Below are positions 48,347 to 58,590 of a stretch of 64,000 nucleotides of DNA, in pieces. Location of the stretch: contig NC_133526.1 in NCBI RefSeq assembly GCF_048544455.1, forward strand, positions 8,510,001 through 8,574,000, read 5' to 3'. Source of the stretch: Silene latifolia (Eukaryota; Streptophyta; Magnoliopsida; Caryophyllales; Caryophyllaceae). The position numbers and the translations under genes were made by a program. Position 1 is the first letter of the stretch; each line of letters opens with the position of its first letter. The notes below the pieces were generated by a model that did no database searches, had not been told where the DNA came from, and saw only the letters and a program-made list of their open reading frames with translations.

Positions 48347-49180
48347 CACGCTCGCTTAGAAGTATCCAACAACACACTGTGATACGCATGTTACAGTGTA
48401 TAGTGTCGAACATGAGTGTGTGAGATAATTTGAAAAATGTGGAGCAATATAGGCTACAATTGTCATTTGTCATGACCTGCTAATAAGGTATGTCTTGTTT
48501 ACTTGTGAGATGGGTAGGATCAAAGGAAGGTGTTGGCTCCTGAGGCTGAGGCGGGAGGCGTCATTCATGGGGTTGAAGGTGTCATGCACTCCATCTCTCT
48601 TATATTCACCATTTTCCTGCATACTGGGGAAGCTTCATTATAACTACTGAAGTCATACACTCCATCTCTCTTATATTCACCATTTTCCTCAGAGGTGAAA
48701 GTGAGTCTCCATCTCTCTTTATATTCACCAATCACCATTTTCCTCAGGGGTGAGAGTGAGAGTCAAGGGGAAGAACTCTATGACTATTCTGGAGTAAGAC
48801 AGAAATACAAATGGTACCAACCATATAGTAGTACTACAAAGCTCATTCAGCACAAATATCACCAATTTATCAACAAGGAGTACCAATCCCAGAACACTCA
48901 ATGGCGAAAACTGATGTATGTTGTTAGTTTTTATTTGAAAAAAAAGGAGAAAATAAAGACTAATTTCTAGGTAGCTGAAAAATACTTACCAAGCTCTACT
49001 GAGCATGGTAACTCCTTGTCCATCGTATCAAAATTCACTGACGGCCCATTTAAGATATTTGGCAACATATGGCATATGCCTACCTTCATACTTCTGAACC
49101 CCCTCCCTCTTCTCATAATTCCTCTTTATGATATATCTTCTCATCCACTCCATGTGGGTGAAGATTGGTTTGTCTCTAGC
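48347..49180. other. region right of the inverted repeat, partial duplications
   Basis: CTCCATCTCTCTTATATTCA recurs at 48590-48740 (three spaced copies). 48953-48972 repeats AAAGACTAATTTCTA of 46751-46765. 49050-49095 continues the outer inverted repeat. No gene is seen. Confidence 0.6.
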
Positions 49181-50460
49181 TGTAATACTACGGTTTTCTA
49201 AGTTGGTTACTCGGCCGAATATGGCTTACTCGACGAGTGAGTGTGTCGTGTGTTTCTGGACAGTTTTCTGCCCAGGAATACTGGGCCAAGTGTGGGAATA
49301 CTCGGCCGAGTATAGGGTACTCGGCCGAGTATACTCTATACTCGGCCGAGTATCCGGTCTGACGAGGTTTATTTCCGCGATTTGATTTATCAAGGATTAT
49401 AGTTATAAAAATGGGATTTACAGTCCTTAATCATTTTAACAAAATCTAAGCAATACAACGTAACTCTAATCCTCTCCAAATCTCTCTCTCAATTGCGTGG
49501 ATCGTTCGTGAGTCTAGTTCATCTTTCCTTGCGTCAATTGTGTCGGTAAGCCTCTGATTTCATAAGTTTCATTAATTTGTCTTTTAGGGTTTTGCCCAAA
49601 TTTGTGATTTGGGGGAAAGGGGTTTTGGCATGTGATAATTGGAATTATGTGATTATTGTGTGTAGGTGACGGTGTCATGAAGAATTGCTATTGATTGCTT
49701 GTGTGTGCTTGGATTACAAAAAGGAAGGGTTTCCATACTCGGTTTACTGTTAATTGATTTAAGATTGATTGTGATTGTTGTACGATTTGATATTGTGATT
49801 ATCTGCTGATTGTTGACTTGGAGTTGGGTGTTAGAGTTGTGATGGTTGTTGGTGATGTTTGCGAGGTGCGTCCTCGGCTGAGTGGAGTCACTTGCGGGAA
49901 TGGCTTCACGACCTAGTTTCGCCCACTGTGGAACCCGCCACAGGAGGGGATGTGCACATTAATGAATAGGGTTATTGCTCGTTTATGAGCGGGGGCTTAG
50001 GTGGGTACGGCTGCAGTCCCCCACTGGCAGGGCTACACACTTGATGTGATTGGGAGTTGGAGGTGGATGATGATCAACTGTTTATCTTATCGTACTTGTC
50101 TTATTTTGATTATGCAGTGAACTGACCTCGTTGTTGTTTTGTAAAATCTGTGGTGAATCTGGTGATCCATTCAGGGATGGTGAGCAGATTGTGACAGGTG
50201 ATGATGATTATTAGCTATGGGAACGAGATGGTGAGTCATCGCTCGAGTCAAGCTTCCGCTGTCAGGAGATTTACCTCAGTTGTAGTTGTTGAACGCTAGT
50301 AACTTTTACTTTGGTTTTGGTACTGAATCATGTAATCATTCACTAATTATACTTTAATAAATGTCGTTTTGGAATGGTAACTATGATATACTAACCTCGG
50401 GCAGCCGAGATGGTGACGGTCTCTCATGTTAGGGTGATCCTGGAAAGGCACCTTGGTATG
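49181..50460 (+). mobile_element. Ty3/gypsy (chromovirus-like) LTR remnant
   Basis: Starts TGTAATACTACGGTTTTC after CTAGC. Contains GTGGAACCCGCCACAGGAGG near 49928 and CTCGGGCAGCCGAGATGGTG near 50396, words I recall from long LTRs of Tekay/Del-type elements. Four copies or near-copies of the palindrome ACTCGGCCGAGT lie at 49206-49352. The end is cut near 50460. A fossil; no internal domain is seen. Confidence 0.65.
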
Positions 50461-51190
50461 TGTCTAGGCACGGATTTTTTGGAATTTTGGCATCGCGGCT
50501 TGCCTCTTACCCGGTCGTGCCGTACTCTGGCCACTTCGTTTTCTTCACCGTGCCGGATTCGTGCCGCACGCCTTGGCCCGGCCCGAAATGCCGACTGTGT
50601 GCGAAGGGCAGAACAATATATTTGTCTTATATAGACAAGTAATATAATACATAATCAGTCTTAAAGCAAGATCAACAAAACGGGTAGAAATCAAGATCGC
50701 GAAAATATTTTAACATGAACTAAAACGAAACAAATATAATTACATGAATAAGTCGATCTAAGGAAAGACAATGCATTTGACCAGTGGACCCAAAGGAGCC
50801 ACTTCTTAGAAATGCAACGATATCTGCTTACAAGCTGATACACCTTCATTTAACTACAAAAGCCAGAACTCCACAATACACTAGTGTAAACCTATTGCCT
50901 CAAAAAAACTAGTGTAAACCTATCAATACTAGGTTAAGTACCTAAATACAATGATTTGGAGCCTGCAACCGGTTGCTACCACGACAATGTCACATTCACC
51001 GGAAAATAGAGAGCGACCTTGATGCTTCAAAAGGAGAGAGCAAAGACGACAATTAATCGACCTTGTAACCGTTGTACGGTTGAACAAAATGGTTAATCTA
51101 GATTTTAACCAAATATTTCCGAGTTACCTTCTATGAGAATGTAACATCAAACCATTGCTCTAGGAAAGCTACTCCATATTCAAGAACAAA
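50461..51190. other. GC-rich fragment and intergenic DNA
   Basis: 50470-50610 is GC-rich with words like CGTGCCG and GGCCCGGCCCG, probably a piece of another repeat. 50640-51190 shows no gene; it lies downstream (3') of the minus-strand SRA gene. Confidence 0.45.
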
Positions 51191-51197
51191 AACTACC

Positions 51198-51475
51198 TTG
51201 ATACCAACTTCACATTTACTTTTTACACGAATTATATACCGAGACAACCATCCACAAAGAGGCTCTCATAGATCAAGAGGTCTCCTTGTGGCATTGATAC
51301 CAACTTCACATTTACTTTTTACACGAATTATATCCCGAGACATAATTCGTGCAAAAACTACAAAAACTACATCGCGAGACAACCGTCCACAAAGAGGCTC
51401 CCATAGATCAAGAGGTCTCCTTTTGGCATTGATACCAACTTCACATTTACTTTTTGCACGAATTATATCTATACC
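51198..51475. repeat. imperfect tandem repeat overlapping the end of the SRA gene
   Basis: TTGATACCAACTTCACATTT occurs at 51198, 51294 and 51429; GAGACAACC.TCCACAAAGA occurs at 51241 and 51376 (135 bases apart). The third unit supplies the last codons and the stop of the SRA gene. Confidence 0.85.
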
Positions 51476-52466
51476 TAGACCAAATAATCCGTCTTTGACC
51501 GGGACACCTAACTAACTTAAACTCAAACTCTTTATTCCCAAAATGTCCACGAATTTCCCTACAATCATCCACCGTATACAACCCATCATACACAAAAACC
51601 ATTTTCTTTTCCCAACCACATTTCAACCCTCTAATCACCCTCACTTCATTCCTTCTCCTCATACTATTCCTCAATGCCAAATTCCCTCTCTTCCAAACCT
51701 GATCTTTTCCCATTTTACCCTTTTCACCCATTTTACCCTTTTCACCCCCACCTTCAAAATTACCACCTTCACCCTTATACCAAACCACATCATTGTCCAT
51801 CAAATTATCATCATAACCCTCAGTAGCGACAACAGAAGTCGCTAACAATGTCTCATAGGGACAAGTTATCATAAAATCAATCCCATGTATCAATTGAAAG
51901 TGCAAACCCATTATCATCAACTCAACCCGTAAATCGAATACGTCACCAATTTTGACACCAGGGACTTGCCCTACAATTTGGGTCGGTTCAAAATACTTGT
52001 ATTTTTTCATCATTTCTTTCCTAGCCATCATATCCCTCCTTACCGACGGTTTCATAACCACGCTTCTTTCGAGTCGCCGGTAAACTGTCCTAAACTCGTT
52101 AAGCATCCAAATTCTAGTTTCAACCGAGTTTATCCATTCTTCACATTCAATATCATTATAATAACTTCCATTTTTCACCCACATGTTTTCGTTCAACATA
52201 TTTGAACCCACAAATTGGTCATACTCATACGGGTCGGGTTTTTTAATGGGTTTTTCATCAATATTTCGACATTTAAGAACCGAGTTTAAGTTCCTATTTA
52301 CTGGGTTCGTTTTAACCGCAGATTTACGAAATTTACCTGCATAAAGATGATAAGCATCCTTCTTGTTGGTATCTTCTTCATCGGTTTTCACTTTCTTCAG
52401 GAAATTAACTTTTCCAGTATTACCATTTGTTGGGTAATTTCGCCATTGTTGTTTTTCTTTGTTCAT
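51447..52466 (-). CDS. SRA/YDG-domain protein without SET domain, intronless
   Basis: A single 339-codon frame from a real ATG (52464-52466). The SRA domain spans residues about 165-324: IVGQVPGVKIGDVFDLRVEL, then GLHFQLIHGIDFM, GYDDNLMDNDVVWYKGEGG, DQVWKRGNLALRNSM, VRVIRG, YDGLYTVDD and FKLVRCPGQ. Such domains bind methylated DNA; in plants they occur in SUVH histone methyltransferases, which are often intronless, and in short SRA-only proteins such as the At5g47160 type. Residues 110-160 (RRLERSVVMKPSVRRDMMAR) resemble the stretch before the SRA domain in SUVH. The protein stops 15 residues after the domain, in repeat DNA, and pre-SET/SET are absent. Residues 240-253 have a doubled GEKGKMG in the loop. 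The N-terminus is basic and unrecognised. It is either a real SRA-only gene or a truncated SUVH-like copy. Confidence 0.85.
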   Translation of the reverse strand: MNKEKQQWRNYPTNGNTGKVNFLKKVKTDEEDTNKKDAYHLYAGKFRKSAVKTNPVNRNLNSVLKCRNIDEKPIKKPDPYEYDQFVGSNMLNENMWVKNGSYYNDIECEEWINSVETRIWMLNEFRTVYRRLERSVVMKPSVRRDMMARKEMMKKYKYFEPTQIVGQVPGVKIGDVFDLRVELMIMGLHFQLIHGIDFMITCPYETLLATSVVATEGYDDNLMDNDVVWYKGEGGNFEGGGEKGKMGEKGKMGKDQVWKRGNLALRNSMRRRNEVRVIRGLKCGWEKKMVFVYDGLYTVDDCREIRGHFGNKEFEFKLVRCPGQRRIIWSRYRYNSCKK

Positions 52467-52778
52467 TCTTGAGTGTTTTTCTGAGAAAAATGAACTAAAA
52501 ACAGGTTAGGGTTAAAGAAAAAAAATTGGGGATTTTCTGGGTTTTTGATTTTTTTAAGTGCAACTACAGCATTGAAAAGTGTGAGAGAAGGTTAAAGAAT
52601 CAAGCAAAATATATTGGTCTGATTGAGATGAACATGAAATGAAGTACAGAAGTAGATAAAAGGGCAGACGAAATAGTTAGTTATTAGTCCAAAAAAGGGC
52701 AGTTTTGGTGAATAATAAATGTTGAAAATGATTAACTATTAATGTGGGCCCAACACAGATTCCTCAATTATTGTACTC

Positions 52779-52965
52779 TCACAAAATCTCATTAAAGATT
52801 GCACGTATTCATTACTTTGGAGTGACGGATACCATTTTCTCCTACAAATGACCCAAATAAAGGAGAGAGAGAAGCACATGAAGGTGCCCCCACCTTGTCC
52901 CCCTATCCGTTTTATGAGTGGCATTACTCGTCACTTGCTCCGACCCGTCTTCAACAAGACTAACT
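52779..52965. mobile_element. MULE-type MITE, sister of 40910-41096
   Basis: Same orientation and layout as the copy near peroxidase 3. Flanks attgtactc and gttgtacta resemble a 9-bp duplication. It lies about 310 bases upstream of the SRA start codon. Confidence 0.8.
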
Positions 52966-53234
52966 GTTGTACTATAGTCTAATTGATGAATTTTTAACAC
53001 TAAAAAATAAAATAATAATAAGAGTAATCACGAATATGTAGGGATTTAGATTGAAGTAATACTAAATGAGTTATAAACAGTTGCCAATTAAAGCTTTCAA
53101 CTTTTCAAATTTTGTTTGGGACCTATGGATCGATAACAGACAAAAATTTATGAGGTTTTTATGGCTATAAAATTTAAAGTTTTACCCTAGGTCTTGATTA
53201 GGCCGACATCAATTAACCCCCACGTCTAACTCAA

Positions 53235-53418
53235 CAGCAATTCTCACTTGTGACAGTCACAAATAAGAGACGGTCAAATATGACTACTTTATGATAAAAT
53301 GTAATCACTTATAAACTGTTCATAAAATATTACCTATGAAAAGATGGTCACATTTTCTCATAAAATGGTCACATTTGGCCCGTCTCTTATTTGAGACGAA
53401 CAATACCCGTCGCAAATG
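53235..53418. mobile_element. MULE-type MITE nested in the target duplication of another
   Basis: 184 bp; perfect 9-bp duplication ctaactcaa at 53226-53234 and 53419-53427. Ends CAGCAATTCTCACTTGTGAC and complementary GTCGCAAATG. Confidence 0.85.
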
Positions 53419-53427
53419 CTAACTCAA

Positions 53428-53619
53428 AGCGTCTTGCTTGTGACGTACTATTTCCGTCACAAGCTGAAAATGGATACTCCTCATCTCACAATAAAGCAAG
53501 TGGGAGGGCAAGTGGGTAGGAAATGAAGCACCCATTAATTATGCCACTTGCTTTTTATGAGAGGGGTACTATCCGTCGTCAGCTTGTGACGGATAGTGTC
53601 CGTCTTCAATGAGAATTTG
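53428..53619. mobile_element. MULE-type MITE, relative of 16065-16275
   Basis: Contains ATTTCCGTCACAAGCTGA and TCAGCTTGTGACGGATAG arms. Its own target duplication TCTAACT flanks the pair of elements (53225-53231 and about 53622-53628); the left copy was later opened by the element at 53235. Confidence 0.75.
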
Positions 53620-54025
53620 TGGGTCTAACTAAGGATGAAATTCAACTCCTACCAATTTCTTCTTAAAATTTTAATTCCTCCATTTAACTCTACTCTATCA
53701 CTTTCAATTTTCTACACTATTCACAAATAAACATTCAATTTCAATTTTCTCTTAATACATAAGTGAAAATATATTCATCTGTGATCTTGTTTGATTCGTC
53801 TTTACGAGTATATTAAAAATATCCAATTTTTTATAATTTTTGCAAATACGTAGCTAATAATATTTAGCGCATAAAACACGCATTGGCAAACGTGATAAAG
53901 TAAAGTGGAGTGGAGTTGAATGGGGAAGTATGAGAAAATCAACAATTACTCTATAGTCTATACACTCTTTATTGATATACTTATAAATTTAGTAATCGTT
54001 AAAATTATACGGGTGACATTTATAC

Positions 54026-54222
54026 CAATTGGTCTCCCTTGTGACGGGTTACCATTTGTGGCGGATATTTTATGAGATAAAATGGTAACAAAATGGGTTA
54101 GTGGAGAAAGGGGACCACATGAATAGTGTTGCAGAGAGAGAAAAAGTGGGTACTTTGTGAAGTAAAATGGTATCCGTCACTCAAGAGTGACGGATATGTG
54201 CCGTCACAAACAAGAATTTGTG
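54026..54222. mobile_element. MULE-type MITE, 9-bp duplication catttatac
   Basis: 197 bp; catttatac at 54017-54025 and 54223-54231. Ends CAATTGGTCTCCCTTGTGAC and CCGTCACAAACAAGAATTTG. Inverted sister copy at 57492-57669. Confidence 0.9.
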
Positions 54223-54298
54223 CATTTATACACTCATTGCATATTGCAAGTTCTATATCTCTATTTTCAGGTAACTACAATCTCACGGTATAATTTAA

Positions 54299-54472
54299 CA
54301 ATAGGTCTTGGTATAGACGGGTGGGACGAACAGACTGATAAAGACTTCTAATAAACTGGGTAGGGGGGACACCCCCATGTGCTCCCCACTTTATGGCAAA
54401 TGGGTATTTTGTGAGGGGAAATGGTATATGTCTATACAGACGGATAATGTCCGTCTATAATGAGAATTTGTG
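54299..54472. mobile_element. MULE-type MITE, 9-bp duplication ataatttaa
   Basis: 174 bp; ataatttaa at 54290-54298 and 54473-54481. Ends CAATAGGTCTTGGTATAGAC and GTCTATAATGAGAATTTGTG, related to 22585-22768. Confidence 0.9.
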
Positions 54473-56200
54473 ATAATTTAATTGAATACTTAGATTTATA
54501 AGTATAAAAATCAAAAGTGTAAAGAATAGTAGTTGGTTTTCTCATGAGATTTTGAGGAAAAATTAATAGGGTGTAAGGCGTTAATAACTATGGATGAAAT
54601 TAAAGTTAGGGGGTTTGATTTTACCATTAGTTAAATTGACTGGTTTCAATTGCCACTTTCATGGTTAATATAATAAAAATGTTAGAGAATACCAAAAAAA
54701 TACAAATTACTAGTACAAACATCTATAATAAAGTAAAGAGTGGTTTGATTATCTCTTTCAAATACATAAAGTGTTAAAAAGCTCAAAATGGAAATAATTA
54801 AGTGCTAATTTTATGGGAAATTGAAATATGCAACCACAATTACCCTTCTCCATAAAATTAGCATTACTAGGCACAAATATGTAGGGATTTAGATTGAAGT
54901 AATATTAAATGAGTTATAAACGGTTGCCAATTAAAGCTTTTAAATTTTCAAATTTTGTTTGGAATTTATGGATTGATAACAGACAAAAATTTATGAGATT
55001 TTTATGGCTATAAAATTTAAAGTTTTACCCTAGGTCTTGATTAGGCCGGCTATTGATCAAAATATTACTTCGTTGCAATTAACTCCCAAGTCTAATTAAG
55101 GGTGAAATTCAACTCTTACCAATTTCTTCCCAAAATCTCATGAGAAAATCAAAACTACTTTATAGTCTATGACTCTTAATCAGTAAGTAGACCTTATATC
55201 CGATGTATTACCGCCAATTTTATAATTTCTGAGCATTATATTAAAGTTTTGAATTTTGTTTTAAAAATGAGTTTCACAATAACGTTTATGAGTTTATTTA
55301 CTTAAACTTTAAACTCAAAACTCAAAACTCAAAAAGATTATATATAAGTTTAGTTAAATTTGAGTTTTGACGGGAAAAAAAAAAATAAAATCTAACTTTA
55401 AAACTATAAAAACTCAGAAAAAATACAGAAATACTCAAGAACAAGTAAAGTTTGAGGTCATAAACTCAGAAGAAATATATATACGCTTAAATCTGAGGTA
55501 GTGCATCCATGTATGTTCCTTTTCTCACTCTTAATTATTATACATATAAATTTAAGTAATCAATTAAATTATACACTCATATTGCAAGTTCTATATCTCT
55601 ATCTTCATCCTTTCTCTAAAAGTATAGGATAAAGAAACCCAAATTAATATTTTTCATGAGCTTGATTATGTAACTACAATCTCAATAAAAGTATAGGATA
55701 AAGAAACCCAAATTCATATGAGAAAAACGCATTGTTTCATTTCTCAATCTCACGGTATAATTTAAATGAATACTTAAATTTATAAGTATAAAAATCAAGA
55801 GTGTAAAGAATAATAGTTGATTTTCTAATGAGATTTTGAGGAGAAATTGGTAAGGTGTGAGGAGTTAATAACTATGAATGAAATTAAAGTTAGGGGGCTT
55901 GATTTCATCATTAGTTAAACTTGGTGGTTTCAATTGCCACTTTCGTGGTTAATATATAATAAAAATATATAACAAAAATGTACTATAGTAGTATAGTACA
56001 ATAAGTAAAATATATTGTGGTCGTTTTGTAAATCACGTCTATTTTTGATTCCGAACAAAGTTTAGATGTCGTAGTACTTGTATATATTTGTCTAAAAAGA
56101 TCAAACTTTTTCCAATCAAATACACGAGTATTTATATTTCTAATCTAACTAGATATATCGCAAATACGAAAACGGAGTAATTGAAAAAAGAAGCATACCA

Positions 56201-56729
56201 GAAGGATGTACCATTGCAATTTGCAAAACGTTGAAGATGACCAAGAACTAGACTGTATGAACATCAGTCAGTTAATACTACGGTCTACGAGTAGTATGCT
56301 TTACATATATTACTGCGTAATTATTTACAAACAGTTGATGGATATGAAAGAAAAAGGCGCAAATAAGCAATTTGTGAAATATCTTTCTGCATTTAAATAG
56401 TGATTATTGAGTAATATGTGCTACTTGATCGAAGGGAAAAAGTAACTGAAAGAATACAAACAGTCCCACGATTTAACACAATTTTTGAAGCGGAATCAAT
56501 GCTATGAGACGCCGCATTATTTAAAACACGTACGTTAACCGCTTATATAGAGGAGTTAACATTAGGCCACGAAACTAATTTCTCTTAATTTATGGTAAAT
56601 AATCATAATCATATATTTACCGTTTATCTAACATATTATATCACATTAGGTCACATTCGCAATCTTTTTTTCTACAAGATCTTTCATTTTGCTTTATATT
56701 TTTTTAATGAGTTCCTGTCAAAACGGTTT
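56201..56729. other. intergenic, no gene recognised
   Basis: AT-rich. The 64-codon frame at 56206-56400 has no recognisable domain and no support. Confidence 0.5.
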
Positions 56730-57117
56730 GAGTTTTTTTTTGATAACTTATACCTTGAATAACTCAATTTTTCAAATCTTATACCTAAGATAACTTTCAT
56801 TAAAATCTTAAACCAAAAATAACATTTTCTTCCAAACTTAATACCAAATCTTGAAAAAAGCCTTGAATTGAAGATCTTGCCCTTATTTGTAAACATCATC
56901 ATCCTTTCCCCCACCTATTAACCCACACATCCACGATTATCAATATTAAAAACCATTAAATTAGTAAGGGTAAAATTGTCAATTTAGGACTTTTTTTAAA
57001 GATTTGGTATCAAGTTAGGAAAAAATATTATTTTAAGTATAAGATTTGAAAGAAAGTTATCTCAGGTATAAGATTTGAAACAATGAGTTATTCAAGGTGT
57101 AAGTTATCAAAAAACCC
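56730..57117. mobile_element. MULE-type MITE, 388 bp, 9-bp duplication
   Basis: aaacggttt at 56721-56729 and 57118-57126. Ends TTTTTTTTTGATAACTTATA and complement of AAGTTATCAAAAAACCC; long subterminal inverted repeats with CTTGAATAACTCA. Confidence 0.9.
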
Positions 57118-57176
57118 AAACGGTTTTGCAATATTACATGATTACATCATTAAACCATATAATGAAAAACTTTATT

Positions 57177-57269
57177 TTTTTTTGGTCATTCGAAACGTGC
57201 ACTTAGTCGCATTACAATAAGGGGGATTTGAACCTGGGACCTATCGTCCACAATAGTCTTAACCACTAG
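57177..57269 (-). mobile_element. short tRNA-derived SINE
   Basis: On the minus strand it begins TCTAGTGGTTAAGACTATTG (A box) and has CCCAGGTTCAAATCCCCC (B box), the two parts of a tRNA pol III promoter, and ends in an A-run. actttatt at 57169-57176 and 57270-57277 is a likely target duplication. Only about 93 bp long; it lacks the tRNA 5' stem, so it is not a functional tRNA. Confidence 0.7.
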
Positions 57270-57491
57270 ACTTTATTAATGACCTTATTATGTAAAATGT
57301 TAATGTTGGTAATTTAACTGTCATCGGTCATCGTCATTTAAGTTAATTAGATATCGAAGTAGAAACGTACGGAGGCTCATGATGTTACGATATGAATAAG
57401 GAGGGTGGAGTGCAAGTTCATATACAAACAAATCATTGAGTTAATCGATGAACGGAAAAGAAGAAGACATGAAAAGAAAGCATTGTTGAAA

Positions 57492-57669
57492 CACAAATTT
57501 TCATTGAAGACATGACATATCCGTCACTCTTACCATTTTAACTCACAAAGTACCCACTTTTTCTCTCTCTGCAATACTATTCATGTGGTCCCCTTTCTCC
57601 ACTAACTCATTATGTTACCATTTATATTCATAAAATATCCGGCACAAATGGTGACCCGTCACAAGAGAG
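57492..57669. mobile_element. MULE-type MITE, inverted sister of 54026-54222
   Basis: Flanks attgttgaaa and attcttgaaa (one mismatch). Body complementary to the sister copy, including the CTCTCTCTGCAATACTATTC stretch. Confidence 0.8.
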
Positions 57670-58590
57670 ACCAATTATTCTTGAAAGAATCATGTAAAAT
57701 ATCCATTTTATTTTTACGCCCCAAAACTATAATTTTTTTTTCCAAATGCACCCACTAATGTCATAGGTGAGAATCAAATTCATAAAATTATCAGTAGGTC
57801 TCATGAGAGACCGTCTTCCATTAAATTAATGAGAGATCTCCAAGAATTTCAATAACTTTCTCACCCCATAATATGAGAGGTCTCCCTGAATTTTTTGTGT
57901 AAAACTATACTCCCTCCACACAATCATTTTCACTTCATTTCCTTTATTACGGTCTCTAAGACGACACTTTAACCATATTTTTCGACGTCTGTATGTTACT
58001 TTTTTTTCTTGAACTTTTTCTTTGTGAAAGATTTGATGAAAATAAGCGTAAATGTTATTATTTTATAATTTAATAATTTTAATTCTCAAACTTATATACG
58101 GTCAAAGTTCGGAAACTTTGACCTTCCAAAAAAATAGAGTGAAAAATATTGTGTAGGGGACTACGTAACGTGGATTGACAATGACACACGATACCAGTAG
58201 ACCTAGCAAAAATAAGTCGACCCACTTGACCAGACCCGAAAAGGTTGATCAGAGACCAAAATTGACCCGAACTACATCACCCGATTGTGACCCGAAAACC
58301 TGAATTAACCCGACGCAACCCAAACATGACTCGAACTATCTTGACCCGTACTGACTCGATCCGAAACCACCAAACCCGAAAATGACCCGGCAAACCATAA
58401 CTCTAGTTGAACAAAAAAGATTTGAAATCACTATTTCTCTCTTATATTCATTGACCCGTAAATGACCGACCCGAAATAACCCGATCCGCTTGACCCGAAA
58501 CAGACCCAAATCAACCCAAAATCAATAAAAAAAACCGAACTAGTCCGAACCAAAGCTGACCTAGTTGACCCGTTTGCCCAGTTTAGCTGT
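57670..58590. other. intergenic, (GACCCGAA)-like degenerate repeat at 58200-58580
   Basis: Words such as GACCCGAA, TGACCCG and ACCCGAT recur more than fifteen times in 380 bases without strict periodicity. Just before it an unassigned stretch with a CTCCCTCC word at about 57911. No gene. Confidence 0.65.

Larger units (their letters stand above)
52980..56200. repeat. repeat block: two dispersed sequences each present twice, plus MITEs
   Basis: 53030-53230 is repeated at 54870-55090 (TATGTAGGGATTTAGATTGA start). 54475-54690 is repeated at 55755-55960 (ATTAAAGTTAGGGGG.TTGAT core), the latter ending like a MULE-MITE terminal repeat. 55230-55500 resembles 14990-15440. No gene is seen. Confidence 0.75.
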
